Notes under the pieces: model-generated
Told to the model about the DNA's origin: nothing
The model's database searches: none
What the model saw: the letters and a program-made list of their open reading frames with translations, nothing else
Shown: positions 22,311 to 34,572 of the stretch, one piece after another
How positions within the stretch are numbered: position 1 is the first letter of the stretch
Layout: every line of letters starts with the position of its first letter
Position numbers and translations under genes: made by a program
NCBI GenBank assembly: GCA_015680685.1
Contig: MNCI01000175.1
Coordinates: 258,401 to 322,400 of the forward strand
DNA: 64,000 nt
From: Gnetum montanum
Lineage: Eukaryota; Streptophyta; Gnetopsida; Gnetales; Gnetaceae
Direction of reading: 5' to 3'

Positions 22311-22639
22311 CCTAATCCTATGAATGTTCATAATCTTATAGTCTAACCATTTTCAACATAGCCAATGTAGCCATTAGTAGCATAGCCTTGCTTACAACAT
22401 TTATAGCCTTAAAACCTTAAAGTAGTAAAGCTGTTAATAACATACATAGCCAAAACTAAAAGAAAAAATTAAAATTTAAAACATTTTTAAATAATATATA
22501 TATATCCATGGTTACACTATGTGGCATAAATATCAAAACAAGAAACCATAAGTGTCAAAATGTCTACAACTTAAGCATTGGCCAATATGGGCCATACAAA
22601 AACCAACATGAAATAAACTAAACAAAAAATCATAAGTTG

Positions 22640-24122
22640 TCACATCATGCATCTAGTGATGCCAAGGGTGCATCCAAAGGAGGCTGAGGTGGTGCATCAT
22701 CATCACCTACACTACTGGGATCATTAACAACATATGATGCTTATGATGTAACAACATACAACCAATCAATAACTAGCATAACCAAAACCATGACATAAAT
22801 GAATGCCAAATTAAAATTTAAAACATAAAATATAAACAAAAAACATTTTGGGAATTTGGTAATATAAACTCTTGGGAAAGATGATGAAGGCTAGTCTCCA
22901 AACATTGGAGAATCTAGTCTTTTGTCATGTTGGCCTAGTCAATATTCCCAAAAGTGATGCCTTTAAAGATATTAGTCCTCTCTGCATCTGTCCATGATGG
23001 TGGCTCCCATGAGATCATAACTATAGAGACCTCATCTATAGCTATAGTGATCTAAGAGGTATGAGACTTAATTATTGTGAGAGTGCTCTCAAATAGATTG
23101 AAAAAACTCTTAGTCTGAATGCCCTAGATAAATAGATCCCTCTTCTAATGTTCAGTCATCTCCCTCTTCAACCACTTCAAGTATGCCTCCCAATCAGCCT
23201 TATACTTTTTCTTATGATCCTTTTGTATCTTACCCCACTCTAGGACCCAAGCACTATAATCCTTCAAATCCTAAGCCTTTTAGAAGATTAAATCCATATG
23301 TGTTTTCTACTTGTGCAACTCTTGGGATAGGGAAATCTTATCATGGATGGTATTCTAGTAGTGAGCCAACACGATCTCCTTGGGATATAAGGTCCTTAAG
23401 TTAACCACTTGGGCATCCAAAAAGGCCTTACATTCCTCAAGATCATAGATCCTCTCAACTTGCCTTTTATTTTCTTCCTTCAAGGCCACAACATATTTGC
23501 ATAGGGATTCATTAGACCTTTAAATCTCCAATGAAGCTTTTGTGCATGAAACTGTAAGATTAGTGGAAATCTCATACAACTTTAGGGGGACATGTGGGGT
23601 GTTAGGAGGAAGCTAAGGTAAGGAGCTAAATTCCATGTCATGGGTTAGGTCCCATGCAATTGATCACACTTAAAATAACAAAAATATAACCATAAACAAG
23701 ATGTAAAACCTAAGGTAGTCATAGCATAAAATATAACTCATAGCAAAACAACTAAGGCATAACAAAACATAGTTATAGCCCCTATCCTATCTAACCCCTA
23801 TCCTATCTAAAAAAACACAAGAATAGCTAGGAAATGTAAGAAAACAACTAGAGATGGCTTACCTGGGAGTGAGTGAGGAAGAATCTTGAATTAGAATAGG
23901 CATGTTCAACTTGAAGAGGTTTTGATTAGCCTCAATTGCCTCTTGAAGCCTTGGGTTTTTCCTTGATCCTTCATGTTTCTTCATCCTCGTTGTACCAATG
24001 CTATAGAAGCTTGAAAACTGAAGAGTTGAGGCTTCTACATTGGCTGGGAGGAAGTTATGGTGCTTCAACATTGAATGAAGATAGTGTCTATAGTAGAAAA
24101 CTCTCATAGAGCTTTGCTCCAA
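22640..24122 (-). pseudogene. Element A antisense gene (coiled-coil protein), partial
   Basis: Reading the minus strand, an exon-like frame starts near 24122 (MEQSSMRVFYYRHYLHSML) and runs to SSSLTPR. It ends in a splice-donor-like CCAG/GTAAGCC at 23863/23862. After a likely intron the frame resumes around 23670 with WDLTHDMEF. VPLKLYEISTNLTVSCTKAS and a coiled coil (YVVALKEENKRQVERIYDLEE) follow. The end includes ISWEPPSWTDAERTNIFKG. B's antisense frame aligns with it: VPHHIYEVVSKCMLSCVKAL and VHKLQERVTSQNMKIKDL. I do not recognise the protein family. It lies opposite to the element's own transcript, between protease and reverse transcriptase. Confidence 0.6.
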
Positions 24123-24599
24123 TGTTTTGGATGTGGAATGGAAAGTGTGATTAGTGTTATAGGCAAATTAACAATAAAAATCAATCATAAACCTAAATGC
24201 TTTCACTCTTATTCCCATTGCCAATTTAGTGTAATGGAACTTAAAGAGCACTAATGTGCAAAAGGGAAAAGTATTTTGTATGTTGAGAGTTAAAGGAGAA
24301 ACAACACTTAAGCTTAATTTTCTTAATTTTTTGAGTTTTCGACCATAGGCCTAACCATATGCCCTCATGCATGGTGTTTTTAGACTAAAAACCCCTCAAT
24401 GCTAGAGTTTTGACCCCTTAGAATGCCTAAAACTATGCTACAACCTCATCCTCCTTGTATCCACACTTGATAGTGTGGAGCTAGCATGGATACTTACCTC
24501 CCTCACCTCATAGCACCTCCACATTCACCACTCTTGCCATTTTTGGTAGCTATGACCTATCTCGTCCAACTTCAGACTTAGGAAAGTGATTAGCTCTTG

Positions 24600-27560
24600 G
24601 AAAATCTTTGCATTTTGGGCTTCCATGCTAGATAGCTTGGATCCTATTGTGAAGCTAGGGTATGAAATATATTCTTATCCCCTAGTATTCATCACACCTA
24701 TATGTGATTCTTAGAATGGGCCAAAATGACCTAGAACCATCTTAGTTACTTCTGGCAACATTGAAACCTCATCAAACCTAGTCAAAAGTGCATGAAACAT
24801 TTTGATTTAGTTGATCCAAACTAGAGGAGGTCCCATCCATGTTGGCTAACATGGATGGATGGGATTAATCTCAAATAGCCTAAATTGATCATATAATTAC
24901 CATATCATGACCCTAACACTCTTTGAAAACCTCAAGTAGTCTATTTTTGCCTTAAAATAAGTAAATGTTGCTCTTACATCCATCCCCACATTGATGATCC
25001 CCTCCTCCATGCTGCCCAACATGGAGGCTTAGGGGATATGACATAAAACACTTCTTCAAGCTCTAAGGCACCATACATGTTATCTTGATAGTCAATATAC
25101 TTCACCATGACCTCTAGTAGTTGACAGTAGTAGAAGCTCAAGTTGATTTCCATCCTTGAATCTTCTCCTAGGATATGAAACTTCTTCTCAATGCTAGATA
25201 GCCTGAAGCTAGCATGAATTCCCTAGGGATATATGTTATAACCTTCTCTATATCTAGAAATACCCTGATAACCTACCCTAGTGACCTTCAGACCTTGTCG
25301 AAGTCTCTTAGAGCCTTTAGATGTTACAAAACTGATCAACAATGGCAAAACATTATCACCCCCTTCCATGTTGAGGCCATCTTGACCAACTTGAAGAAAG
25401 AGAGGGATGACTACATGGACATCTAGGAGCCTTTAAAATAATTGGTTTTAACATTGAATCATAATCCTCAACCCTCTACAGCCTTGACAACTTCAAAACC
25501 TTATCAAAACTTATCAAAAGTGATCCAAAACTTGATTCCAAGTTCATCCATGATGGGGGAGACCCTATTCCTACTAGCTAGCATGAAACCAGCATGGATG
25601 GAGGTGGGGCAAGGGGTTGGCACAAATAGCCAAAACTCTCAAGATTTGCCTCCAAATGGACTTCCAACCTAACCTTCCCAAAGGCTCTAGTAGTTGAAAC
25701 TTGTTAACAATGATTATTTTTCATGAGTTTCTTGGCCTCCATGTTGAGCATCCCTCTCTTCTACACTAGCCAACATGGTGCTATCATGGATGTAGCTAAA
25801 AAGATCCATGGGAGGTCATACATTCATTGACTTTGGAAAAGTGATCTATACTTATCCTACAACCCTATCCACACATCCAAGAGCTATCATACTTTGGAAA
25901 TTGAACCTAAAATAGTCATAAATCAATCTCCTAAGGTCTTCTACGTTGGTTCCATGTTGGCAAGTGTGGAAGTAAAAACAAAAGCTAAAAAACCTTCAAG
26001 AGATCCTCAAAATTGCCAAGTTTTGATCCTAGCCTCTGACCATCAACACTAGTTACCTTGGGAATAGACATGCATAGCCAAAATTGATCAAAAATAACCA
26101 AACAATTATTTTCTCTAATCCTTCGTCTTGGATCCATGCTAGCTAGCATGGAGCTAGCATGGAACAAAGGGGATGAGCCCAAAAACAACCTAAAAATCTT
26201 CAAAATTTCCAAATTCTAACCCTGAGCCTTAGCCATTGATACCAGTGACCTTAGAAACACACATGCATAATCAAGACCTATTGAAAAATGAAAAAACTCC
26301 ATCCCCTAATGTTATCCATGTTGGATCCACACTAACTTGTGGATCTGACATGAATCTAAGGGGGTTAACTTAAGAAACCACTTAGAATCCATAACAATTG
26401 CTAAATTTTGACTACAAACTATAGCCCTTGGCACTGGTGACCCCAAGGACTAACATTCATGGTTGATTGTGGTCAAAAATGGTGTAGATCTAAGATATAT
26501 GATCTATCCACATTGAGCATGCCTTCTTCCATGTTGGCCAATGTGAAGCCAGCATGGAATGATTTTTTTCCCCCTTTCAACCACATGTTGACATCCTAAG
26601 AGGCCAAAACCCTACATTGAAGAAGCCTGAGAGCTCATAGCCTTAGCCAAATTTCTGTCTAATCTTGTTTGAGCTTCTAGAACTCATCCACTTCCATCTC
26701 CCCCATTGGAGTAACTCTCCCAATGTGGATCAAGGGAGGTGTGAACTTACATGCCCTCATATAGCCTCCAAACATGATCAAAATTAATCAAAAACTTGGG
26801 GAATCATAGTTTGTAGCCTTGGAAGCTCGGGAACATAGCTGATGTGCTCCTAGATCATCCCAAGACTAAGGAATAAGAATAGCCCCATTCTTCCACATTG
26901 AGGCCACCATGCTCATCATGGAAAAAGGGAGGAAGGAAGAGGGGAAGCCATTCCAACTTGATTTTACACTCAAAATAGTTTGAAATGACCTTAAAATAAA
27001 GCCAAGAGATGTACAACTTTCAAATCTAGGATCTACCTATTTGAACTTTTTTGATCCTGTTTTAGCTTGGATTTGGATTATCCATGCTAAGCCCCCTCCA
27101 TCCATGTTGGCCAACATAGAAATAAGGGCTGAAGTTTTAAAACCTTATTTTTTGTTCTTTTTGACCTACAAGATACCCAAATTTTTATAGATTTAGCCTT
27201 GCACTACATTGGGTAGTCCCCATAATCTTAATTTTGATTCTTTGAATGGTATACAATCCATTTTTCTTATTTTCCATGCTAGGGCCACCTTGCCCAGCAT
27301 GGATCTAATGTGGAAGACATTTTTAGGCTTGAAATAAAATCCCAAGGGTTAAAACTGATATCAAAACTAGTCCATTCCCTTCCCTAGCTAGCTACATTGA
27401 CATGTAAGCCATCAAAAGTAAAAAACCAAAAAAATCTTGGGAAACTATCTAGAAGTTTCATCCACACTGGGGTTTACCCCTTCCATGCTAGTTAGTTTGG
27501 AAATAAAGGGGGTCAAGTGTGGAAGCCTTAAAACCCTTGATTTTTTAGTCCAAAAAACCT
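24600..27560. repeat. About 190-bp tandem array with TCCATG...CATGGA palindrome
   Basis: About 17 degenerate units of 170-215 bp. Each contains a variant of TCCATGTTGGCCAACATGGA, a near-perfect 20-bp palindrome (clearest at about 24838, 25005, 26140, 26527 and 27098). It is followed by an A-rich part resembling GCATAGCCAAAATTGATCAAAAAT. No coding frame runs through it. The array lies upstream of the antisense gene of A and before reverse transcriptase. B has no equally long array at the corresponding place, so it expanded in A or was lost in B. Confidence 0.65.
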
Positions 27561-28200
27561 AGAAATATCCCTAATTGATGTCCAAACTATCCTATGATCC
27601 TTATAGCCTCAAGCCATCACCCACTAAGGTCTAAAAATAGCATAAGCTAATCCTTTTTAACCATGTTTCGACCAAGATTCATCATATGTAGCCCACTTTT
27701 CCTTGTTTGATTGTATCTTCTCATATCATGACCTAATATGCATTGTTGATCTTGTTTAGCCTTAATATGTTAGCCCTTTATTCTCTATAATATATCCTTA
27801 TATAGCCTTGTTTAGCCTTTGATTGGTATTAAATGGTGGTGTTTCACCTTCACTAACCACCATTAGGCACCATGTAACCATGACCATTTGTTGCCTTATC
27901 TCTAATACTTTCCTTTTTTTTTTACCTTTGTTTAATCTTTATTTGGCCCTTATTGCACTTTTTTCACTTTTTTTTACTCTATTTATAGAATTGGATGATC
28001 CTTTTGCATTAAAATAGCATGTATTTGCATAATTTTATAGCATTTTAGCATTGTTCTTTCAATTTTACCTAGGTGCCACTTAATATGATTTTGGTTGACA
28101 TGCATGATTAAAGTATGAGTACCTAGGAGTAGATCAGTTTGCCTTTGTACCTACATGGATCCCATGGTGATGTTGAGTAGTGCATCTACATTGATTGCTT
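27560..28200. other. Spacer before reverse transcriptase in A
   Basis: AT-rich, with repeated TAGCCTTGTTTAGCC words around 27740-27830 and oligo-T runs at 27910-27980. No coding frame is supported. Confidence 0.4.
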
Positions 28201-29290
28201 AGATCATGAGCCAGAGAGTCTTGTTGATCACATAGCCTCTATCAAAAAATGTTTAGAATGGCATGAACCTAGTTAAGATGCTCAACCTTGAGGCTAGTGA
28301 TATAACTAAGGACTCTCTAGTTATTAAGGTTCCTATCATAACACATAATGGTAAGGAGAAAACCCTTAAACTAAAATCCTCACTCAAACCTCAACAGTCT
28401 CAAGACATCACCAAAGTCTTACAGGATAACATTAAGGCCTTTACCTAGTCATATGAGGATATGCTAGGTCTAGGCCCATGTTTAGTCCATCATAGCATCA
28501 TACTTGACCCTAGAATTAGACTAGTTAAGTATATATTATGCAAGATTAGACTTGATTAGGCCTTAGCAATTTGTGATGAGATCTAAAAACTCTACCAATT
28601 CGGTTTCATCCGAGCTATTGACTACATAGAATAGGTGTCCATCATAGTGGTATTCCCCAAGAAGAATGAGATTATTTGTATTTGCATCAATTTCTAAGAT
28701 CTAAATAAAGTGAATATTAATTATGAATTCCCTCTACCTAGTATTGATCAACTTATTCATACTATGGTTAGACATGTCTTGTTGTCCTTTATGGATGGAT
28801 TCTCGAGATAGAACCAAATTAGGATCAACCTAGAGCACTGAATTTGCATAACCTTCATGACCCTTTAGGGTATCTTTTGCTATACTATGATGTCCTTTGC
28901 CATTAAGAATACAAGAGGAAATTACCAAAGAGTCGTGGCCTATATCTTCAGTGATTACATACTAGGTTTGTTCAACAATTACATGGACAATATAGTAGTT
29001 AAGTCCAAGGTGGCCAACAACCATGCTACTGACCTAGATCTTGTGCTCAAATGATTCCTTAAGTATGAGCTTTAACTTAATCCTAAGAAGTATGTTTTTG
29101 GTATCAATACCGATAAGACGCTTGGCTTTGTAGTGTCTGAATCAGGGATACATGTAGATCTTGATAAGGTTAATGCCATATCCAAATTAGCAATGCATAC
29201 AAACCTTAAGAAGCTTTGGGAACTACAAGGAAAATTGTAATTTATTTTTAGGTTTATCACTGGACTTATAGATAAGTTAGATCCCATGCA
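28200..29290 (+). pseudogene. Element A reverse transcriptase
   Basis: The frame starts with DLVNHIASI and LVKMLNLEASDITKDSLV. SYEDMLGLGP, FIRAIDYIE, VVFPKKN and DLNKVNINYEFPLPSIDQL follow, then LLSFMDGFSR and the catalytic box at 28980-28991, reading YMDN (normally Y-(V/M)-D-D). YVFGINTDKTLGFVVSESGI, FRFITGLIDKL and LLQKG complete it. B has the same protein. It is of the Tat type (start GLxP, YxDDIVVKS box). The second catalytic Asp is Asn here, and stops are frequent. Confidence 0.85.
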
Positions 29291-29830
29291 ACACTTGCTT
29301 CAGAAAGGGATTCACTATGAGTGGATGGCTCAATGCCAAGAGGCCTTTGAAAACCTTAAGCAAGAGTTGGTACTACTGCCAATGGTATACCCTCCATAAG
29401 AGGGTAAACCATTCTACATCTACCTTACCATCTCCAACACATCCATCACCTCTCTACTTTGTTAGAAATGTGGTGATGAAGCATAAATGCTAGTATACTA
29501 GCTTAGCCAGGCATTAGTTATCCATGAGACATGATACATTGAAGTGAATAAGTATTGTTTAGCATTAGTATTCTCATTGAAGAAATGGAGATACTACCTC
29601 TTCAGAAGTCAAGTCAATGTCATTTGTAAAGACAACATTCTTAGAGCCATAAAAAACATCTATGAAAGTAGCCATATAGCTATATGGAAAAACATAATAG
29701 TGGAATTTGAGCTTCATTACATCTTTGAATCCTCAACAAAAGGACAAGCTATAGTTGTACAACTTACTATTTCACTTGTTGATAAACATACAAGCATAGA
29801 TACTAAGTTCTATGATGAACATGTCAACAT
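29290..29830 (+). pseudogene. Element A RNase H (first domain)
   Basis: The frame gives HYEWMAQCQEAFENLKQEL, the usual link from reverse transcriptase, then EGKPFYIYLTISNTSITSLL. In this lineage the first domain normally starts with YLAVS. VNKYCLALVFSLKKWRYYL and ELHYIFESSTKGQAIV follow. The longest open stretch is 29544-29840. It is more decayed than the second RNase H that follows. Confidence 0.75.
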
Positions 29831-30300
29831 CATTAGCTAAGTGCCTAAGGACTATGAGGTGATCATTCACTTTGACAAGGATTCAACTACCCATGAAGCC
29901 AATGCTATTGCCATCATAATATTTCCATCTAGTAAAAATTGACATTTTGCCTATCATTTTGAGTTTCTATGTACCAACAACATAGTGGAGTATGAGGATT
30001 TTATCAAAGGGATGATGCTAGATTATGACCTAGGAGTCAAATAGTTAATAATAAAAGGTAATTCCAAACTTGTGTTTAATTAAGTAACTAAGCTCTATGC
30101 ATGTAAAACCAAACATTTACAACCTTACTATGACCTAGGGAATCAATTGTTACAACAATTTGTAGATGTTGATATCCAACACATACCCCAAAATGAGAAT
30201 GCCATAGCCAATGCAGTTGCAAAGTTAATGCTTAGTGTGATGCCAGATGTATTTAGTAATTTATCCACCTTAATTGTGGATTGTGCTATTTCCATCATGT
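29830..30300 (+). pseudogene. Element A archaeal-type RNase H (second domain)
   Basis: EVIIHFDKDS, NNIVEYEDFIKGMMLDYDLGVK, IIKGNSKLVFN and IPQNENAIANAVAKL follow in the order of the archaeal-type RNase H that only Tat-lineage elements carry after their normal RNase H. The usual landmarks are FDG, N-x-A-E-Y-E-A, GDSQLV and N-x-x-A-D-x-L-A. The catalytic positions are partly lost: DS of GDS is NS, and the last D is N. Confidence 0.8.
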
Positions 30301-30479
30301 AGAACACTAAGGATACCTTTATGGCCATAGTTCATATTGATCCTACCAAGGAGTGCTATGATGATATGAAATTTTATATTATACTTTGTGAATACTCACA
30401 AGGACTAACTACTACTCAAAAGAATGTTGTACACAAATGATCAAAGTAGTATGTCATTGTAGGCAATAACACATTATGT

Positions 30480-30687
30480 TGATGGTCCTATGATGATGTA
30501 TTGTTAAATTTCTTGGGTAAAATTAAACTAGAATAGTCCTAGAGTAGGTTCATGAGGGTGTTTATGGGGGACATATAGGATGTAGAGCTATGTCTACTAA
30601 AATTAGATGGTTAGGCTATTACTGGATCTATATCGAAAGTAACTACCTCTAGAAGATTAAGTGGTGTGACATGTGCCAATGGCATAC
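30480..30687 (+). pseudogene. Element A integrase, zinc-finger part
   Basis: VHEGVYGGHIGCRAM and IKWCDMCQWH give the His-His-Cys-Cys zinc finger of retroviral-type integrases. The frame ends after CQWH at the insertion of element B. The core resumes at 50268. Confidence 0.8.
30683..30687 (+). repeat. Left target-site duplication of B (CATAC)
   Basis: Identical to 50263-50267; lies inside the integrase frame of A. Confidence 0.8.
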
Positions 30688-30794
30688 TAAAACACCACCA
30701 AATTTTGGCCACCTTCTCTCAACTGCAAATTTTTCTAAGTGTCAACACAAGTCAAATTTTCTCTAAGTGTTGAGAATACAATCCCCACTACTAT

Positions 30795-31274
30795 GACTAT
30801 GCTCCAAAGAGTAGTCAACATAGTTGACACAAATAGTCCAAATTTGCAAGATTTTTCTTAAGTGTCAACAATAGCTACAAATTTTTCTAAGTGTGTGAAC
30901 TACGCTCTCACTGCTAGGACTACACTCTAGAGCATAGTTAGTGTAGTTAGCACACCAATAGCTAGTTTTAAAAATTTTCCTAAGTGTCAAGCTAGAAGCT
31001 ATCAAGCTAGTTTGGGATGGAAGAAAAAATTTAGCAAAATTTCTAACTACTATGACTACGCTCTAGAGCATAGTCAGCATAGTTTGCCTAAAGATACTAG
31101 TTTTGCAAATTTGCCTAAGTGTTAAACCAAAAGCTATTAATCTAGTTTGGCATGAAAAAACCAATTTGAAAAAATTTCTAAATGCTCTCTACTACACTCT
31201 AGAGTGTAGTTAACGTAGGAACACATGTTTTGCAAATTTTGTCCAACTGTTGGAACTATGCTCTAGAGCATAGT
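30795..31274. promoter_or_regulatory. Array of ACTAYGCTCTAGAGYRTAGT palindromes in B 5' LTR
   Basis: Five copies, at 30795-30816, 30918-30939, 31054-31075, 31191-31210 and 31255-31274. The fourth (ACTACACTCTAGAGTGTAGT) and fifth (ACTATGCTCTAGAGCATAGT) are perfect 20-bp palindromes; the others have one or two mismatches. Spacing is about 120-140 bp except for the last. Each is followed by AGTGTAGT- or AGCATAG-like words. The array sits 400 to 900 bp upstream of the TATA box, in U3. Confidence 0.7.
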
Positions 31275-31692
31275 CAGTGTAGTATGCTAAAAGTACCTTT
31301 AGAAGCCTTTAGAACACAACATCAGCCTTCATCTTAGCTCTAATGCCTCTTCAGCAAGCAAGATCAGCAACTTGCATTCCTTTCTACATCCCCCATTTGC
31401 CCCAAAATTATACCTATGCTTGACACCACTTGAGAGATTAGACTAAATAGTCCTAGAGCGTAGTCTCCAAAACTGCACCATTTTGCATTATTTTCAAGTA
31501 CATCATGGTCTATTCAACACTTGCATAGGTAGTTTAACAATGTAGTCATAGTTTGAAAATCTCACAGGGTCCATTGGAGTACACTAGTAGAACATCATTT
31601 ACTTCAATGGAGAATGTAGTTGGGTGTAGCATAGTCCCAACTATCCCTCTACCACATGGCATCCAATCTATAATTCATGGCAACCCTAACCC

Positions 31693-31700
31693 TATAAATA
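31693..31700 (+). promoter_or_regulatory. TATA box in B 5' LTR
   Basis: CCTATAAATACCCC, conserved at 49600-49607 in the 3' LTR. Confidence 0.65.
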
Positions 31701-32376
31701 CCCCAATGCTTCACATTTCAGGATTTTTCAAATTTAAATGTCATCATTTCTTGAAATCTTTGCATTCAATCCCAATTGGCATTTTGGCAGACTTCAAGTA
31801 AGCACTTGGCAATGTTGCATACCATCTGGGACACTATAGACCACTACAGCCCATAGGACACCATGGCAACCAAGTTGATAGGCACAAACTTCATGGCAAA
31901 TGTTAGGATTTATAGCCCAGAAACCTTAAGACTATGACTATGCTACCTATTGTGCCTATTTGTACATTTTGTACCTCCTCATCTTTCTTGTAGTTAACTA
32001 TGCTCCTTAGTTTGGGGTGGTGCTACTTTCTCTCTCGCTCACTTCCCATGCATTTTTAGAATTTTCTCTTGCATTTTAGCATTTTACCTACATTTTTTGC
32101 TATTTTCTACACACACTCATGTGTTTGCATCTTCATCTTTCACCAAAAATCTTGGCTACCTTTGTTGATACCGTGTATGCTACAAACATTATGCAAACAC
32201 CTAGGATTCGCTCTAGCATCACAGATCGCAAGTCCTAGTTTGATCAACAAGACCATTATGGGCACCCCATCTCCATTTCCAACAAGCCCTCATGCAAATG
32301 TGGGCTAAAATTATGTGCACCACAAACCTCTCAATGTACTATTCCAGCCTCTAACATTTTTGGTCACCATAGTTTT

Positions 32377-32392
32377 TTGGCATTAGAAGGAG
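32377..32392 (+). other. Primer-binding site region of B
   Basis: TTTGGCATTAGAAGGAGG follows the LTR end. It begins TGGC, as required for tRNA CCA pairing, but I cannot name the tRNA with confidence. Confidence 0.5.
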
Positions 32393-32871
32393 GACTAGTG
32401 CCACTTCTTTCCATGGCCTTCATTGGTTGTTTTCTTACATGCTCCCTTCACTGGCATTACTAACTCTAAGCTAGCATAAGATCAACACCCTTATGAACCT
32501 ACCATGGAAATAGTTGGATCTGAGACTAGCACAAGAGTTGTTTATGAATTGATTGGTGTAGAGTGGACCCCATCATTGGTTCCCTTGGAAGCTCACTCGA
32601 CAACCTCCAAAACCTACGTCTTACACTTAGCTGAATTCTGGGCACTTAGAAGAGTGTAGTTGGCTCTCAGCATCGACCATAGTTGGCTCTTAGCATTGTG
32701 AGCATAGTCCCAGAATTAGCCATTTTAGTAGCTTCCAAAGTTAGTTATTTTTTCCACAAATTTACTCTTAGCTATTTTCTACAAAGTTTTACACTTAGCC
32801 ATTTTTCCTACAAATTTCATACTTAGTCACTGTTTTCAACTAGTAACTTTTACATTTACTCTTTGCATCAT

Positions 32872-34572
32872 GAATCCTAAGCAACCTCTAGCCTTCACTG
32901 TAATTGCAGTTATTGCCCAATCCATTTAGTAAGAGATCCAAATTGACCACCCTACTAGTGCTGCCATGGCAAGACAAAGGCATTTACTTAAACTACACAA
33001 CCTATCCCCCAAGTGCATGATCCTCAATGAAGAGTAGTATGACTTCATTTGTGTGAAGCTCTAGGAAAGTCTATTCATAGACTACCAAGAAATGAAGGAA
33101 AAATGAAGTTATGAGCTCATACATTAGAATGGAAGGAAATACTTCTCCATCATTATGGATTTCATTCCACTCATGAAGACTTATGAGTGAGTGCTCATCC
33201 AACTCATTCGAGCCAGTGAGCATGAGGTAGGGACCAACTACGAGAAGCCCCTATATGAAGAGTAGCATGAGTTCAAGGCTCATTCAGAGCATGAGGAATC
33301 ATTCCATACCTCTTTTTGGTGGACAACCTCCACCTTTGTTTCTCCACAATCCCACCCACCTATCTTCCCAAAGATAGTTATAAACCCAGTGTCACCTCCT
33401 AGGCCTATGCCATTGGTGGTGACCCATCATGTATAGCACACATACTAGGATGTAGTATATCCTATTAGTCTATCCTTTATCATACCATTGTAACCTACTA
33501 AATCCTACCAGCTAGTAACTATCATGCGAGCACAACCCTACATGCACACAGTGCACATTCCTCTACTACAAGCAACTTAGGTGTTGTATGTTCCACCTAT
33601 TCTGTTGGCCCAACCCAAAAATTCATGGGAGGGCCTAGCCACTATGTTCATGGCATAGCCCACACAACAAGCATTGCACATGACCTCACAACCTACGGCC
33701 AGGTCTTAGGCTATCCAAACAACATAGTAGGCAACAAAATTGACGTAGCCTACTACAACCTCTCTAAGCTTGGATCAAGCATTCCAGCTCATCTAGACTC
33801 TCACTAAGGAGGTTAAGTGGCTCAAGGTTGCCTCCTCTGAAATGGTACATGTGAAGGATCTCTACGAGGATTATCCGATCATCTTGTGGTAACACCACTA
33901 ACTCTACTTGTTGAGGTCTCACTACCCTAGTTCACCAAATACAATGGTGAAGGAGATCCCAATGCTCACCTGGTGACCTTCCAATTTGAATGCCTTTTGT
34001 TATAAGCATGGCCACATGTCATAATATGCACGTTTACCATGTCCTTGATTAGCAAAGCACTAGATTGGTATTTCATGATTTCTAGGGCATCCATGTCCTC
34101 TTTGGATGATTTTCTTAGCCAATTCGTAACACACTTCAAGTATAACTTGAAGATTGAGATGATCCTAGACTAGTTAATGTAAATTAAGTAGGTCCACTTA
34201 GAGCCCGTGAAAAAATTCATTCAATGCTGGAGCACATCACTCAATGAAATTCAATGCTAGTAATATTTTAAAGGTGTAGTGAATGACTTTATTAAGTTAA
34301 AATTGTATTATTTAACCCTGCAATCCTTAAGCCAAGAATTTGCTCAAACTAAGAGCATTCAGGATGTGATAGAGGCTAGCAAGGACTCAGTCTACATGCC
34401 CTACAAGAACCTGCATGCCAAAAATGATAAGAACAAGGGTAAACAAGTGACCATAACTATGAAAATGATGGGCAATGAGGCCAAGCCAGCTAATGCTAAA
34501 CCAATCGCCAAGCCTCCCATGGCCCCAACCAACAACAAGGCTTCTAGCTCTAGCATTGTGGTAAGCAACTAG
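32872..34572 (+). pseudogene. Element B gag
   Basis: It likely starts at ATG 32872 (MNPKQPLAFTV). The first 900 bp are low in recognisable sequence, with a proline-rich stretch (PPIFPK, PPRPMPL). The gag core is at 33930-34320: FTKYNGEGDPNAHLVTFQFE, then ISKALDWYFMIS, DDFLSQFVTHFKYN, LEPVKKFIQCW and VVNDFIKLKLYYL. This is the Ty3 gag pattern P-x-F-x-x-Y-x-G-x-x-D-P. The end is lysine rich. Stops are frequent before 34279; 34279-34572 is open. Confidence 0.8.

Larger units (their letters stand above)
30688..32378 (+). repeat. Element B 5' LTR (about 1690 bp)
   Basis: It starts TAAAACACCACCAAATTTTG, eroded from the TGTAACACCACC seen in A's LTR. It aligns through to about 32378 with 48659-50262. 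It contains five palindromes, a TATA box (31693-31700) and the R/U5 part. Its 3' boundary is set by the primer site and is accurate to a few bases. Confidence 0.85.

Noticed and set aside
24600-27560. CRISPR-like array
   Set aside because: Units of about 190 bp, degenerate, in a plant retrotransposon; no short direct repeats with unique spacers.
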